Assembly (NCBI RefSeq): GCF_905147365.1
Contig: NC_056407.1
Span: 18,521,980 to 18,585,979 of the forward strand
Direction: 5' to 3'
From: Aricia agestis
Lineage: Eukaryota > Arthropoda > Insecta > Lepidoptera > Lycaenidae
DNA length: 64,000 bases
Shown here piece by piece: positions 59,201 to 62,200 of this stretch (position 1 is its first letter; each line of letters starts with the position of its first letter). The notes below the pieces were generated by a model. That model was not told the DNA's origin, did no database searches, and saw nothing but the letters and a program-made list of their open reading frames with translations. The position numbers and the translations under genes were made by a program.

Positions 59201-62200
59201 TTTTATAGCCTCTGGAAGACATTTAACCTTTGGTTATAGTTGTTGAAGATAAGTAGAGTTGATCAAAAAGGAAAAACTAATACTCGAGGGTTCATAAACA
59301 TAACTGTAATTTGCAGATGGTTAACGGAACTGTAGACACGGCTCGCCGGGATCTATATCTCGGCGTATACGGCGGACTTGGCGTTGGACAAGGTAAGTTT
59401 CTTACACCACAACTAAACATATGAAACTACTTTGAATTTTATACGAAGCTTGCAATCATAATAAATATTCTTTATTGAATGCAAAATATACATATTAACT
59501 TGAATTGGGTCTTAAGACATTTTTAATAAATGTTGCAGCAATTATTAAATTTTATTTCGCGTTGCCTGATGTCATAACTTTATCCTTGGTGTGAAGTCTA
59601 ACAATTAAAAAAACTGAAATAGTGGATTCATTCAATACTTATCGCCAATCAGATGTAAATTTATTTATATTTATAATAATGAATACATTATTTACATATT
59701 ATATTTAAGTACTTGCATTTTTATTTACTTCTCAATACTTTATTCTCTATCTCTAACCACTCTCTGGTATCGATTTCATGTTTTTAATACTTCACGAGAG
59801 CATGCAATGTTTTGTGAACAACTAATATTTCCAGCATGTACAGTATCATACAACAGTTTACTTGAGAATATCTGCATGTTTTATGGCATAATAAAGCTGT
59901 TTAGTTTCTTCCCTCTGACTTTTAAGATCAACTATTACTCGTTGAAAAACTTGTCTACTCGGTGGCAAAATATTAAGACAACCATAATGTGTTTCATAAA
60001 ATAATGTTTTATGTGTGTTACTCATTTTGAAATTGGATGCGCACTAACTAATAACAGTACTCATCAAATAAAGGTTTTGTGCGCATACAACTCAGACACG
60101 ATCAAAACCAACATTGGGAGCCGGCAGTAGCGAGTTTTATTTGCTTTGATTCTTTGTTTGTCTGTTAAATTCTGTAATAACTAGTGATCGCCGGCTTCCG
60201 CGTGGTGTGTATCAAACCTACCTTGTTCACGAGCGCCGTAGCTGCGAATCGCAGCCAGGCCACGCCTACTAGGACGCAATGATTTGTGTAGCTTTTTCCC
60301 AGTACCCGTACGCATTAACTCGGTTTGCTAGCTGCCATGCTACAATAACACAGATATGCTAAGTATCTCTAGTAGGCGTGGGTCCATTCGTAAATGGCGA
60401 TAAAACTGGCCTCGTGTGTGCGGTGTCCCGAGTGCGATTGCGTTTCGTTCAATTTAAATACGCTTTTGATCTGTGCCTCGAACTTGTCTATATCCTGTTA
60501 ATATACGCCTTTCAAACGGTGATTTTGGTTATCTCCTGCGCACGTCGCCTCGCCAGCTCGCCCCCGCTTTATGTGAAATTAAGAGAAAGGTCTCAATACC
60601 TCTCCTTATCGTAAGCCCTTGAATTGAACTAAACGCAAAACGCAATAGTACTAAAAAGTCCGACTGGGGGCGCGCAGTGGTGTCGGTGTCGATCTCGTCG
60701 CTGGCGCTGTACCTGGGCACGCTGGGAGCGGCGCGCTACCTGCACGCGGCTCAGCTGGGCGCGGTGCTGCGCGCGCCCGCCATCGGCTTCTTCGACTGCA
60801 CGCCGGTCGGCCGCATCCTCAACCGGTTCAGCAAGGACATCGACGTCGTGGACAACGTGCTGCCCATGACGCTGCGAGGATGGACCTCCTGTTTCTTCGC
60901 GGTACGCGTCATGTCGAATCTGAGATTTTGGGAACCCTATCCGTCGATCGAGTCGTAACAGTCTGAAAGATTTGGGTTGGTAAATAAGTGCCTGTTACGG
61001 CTCCCCGCCGAGGGTAGAGTTCTCAAGTTTATAAACACTGGTTTGTCCTAACAAATAATGCAAGAATAGCCATTGTAAAATAACCCTACTAATAATTTGG
61101 TCAATCGATAATTTGCCAACCGAACTCGCATCGGCGAGAAGTTAAACGACACAATTTGTTACTTCCGAGATAAATATATCTCAATTCGTTTTTAAATTGC
61201 GTAGTAGCTTTTGTGAAATGTATTTGGGATCAGATTATACCAGCTTTGCATTTTCTGTCTCGTTCTTGATATTTCTTTTGATTGTTTCCGTTTGTAGTGT
61301 CGCTAGTGTTTGGCCTTGACTTGAGTCAGAACAACGCATGTCGTAGCCACATCCCACTTAGTCGCCCGGTGACGTCGTAGGTAGATTCCGGTAGTGACAC
61401 TCGTCGTAAAAATGTATTCATTATTATATATAGCTTTTCCTCGGACGACTCGTCGTCCAAAGAGTTTACCGCTCTCGAACGTACGCGTTTGCGTCCGACT
61501 TGCGTGCACGTACGCGTTGCGTCTAGAGGTAGACCAATTTGAGCGCCGCAGTATGGAGCTTCAAGGGCATCGTTGTTACAGTGGTATCGTCACTATTTTC
61601 GGACCTCATGCCCTACCTGGCTTGCGTGGTGGCGGCGCGAAAAGTACACGCCGGCCTCCTAAACAATGTGCTCAAAGCGCCCCTTCAGTTCTTCGAGGTG
61701 ACGCCTCTAGGACGAATTCTCGGTCGGTTTTCCAAAGACATAGACATCGTGGACACGCAGCTGCCGACGCAGATTACGGACGTGTTGTATTGTGCCTTCG
61801 AGGTAAATATTATTTCAGTTCTATAGACGTGGGTAGGGTCTGTGAACGTATATATGTGTGTCCAATGTCATTTGAAGATAAGAACTGTGTGTTGCTATAA
61901 CTTAAAACCGAGCAGTGCTCGATAATTTTGTGTTTAATTATTTACTATTTACTTTACAATGCTGAAATAAACTGATCCCAAAATACGAATACATTTTAAC
62001 AACGTTTTACTATGAAACAAATTGATTGTATACATTTTATTCAAAAGTCTTGTGCAAAATAAACTATAATAGGTATGTAATACAATATTTTGAATCAAAA
62101 TTAGATTGCCTTCTAATCATCACCATTCTCGCAGGTCCTGGGCACGCTGTTCGTGATCAGCTACTCGACTCCGATTTTCATGGCTGTGATCGTGCCGATA

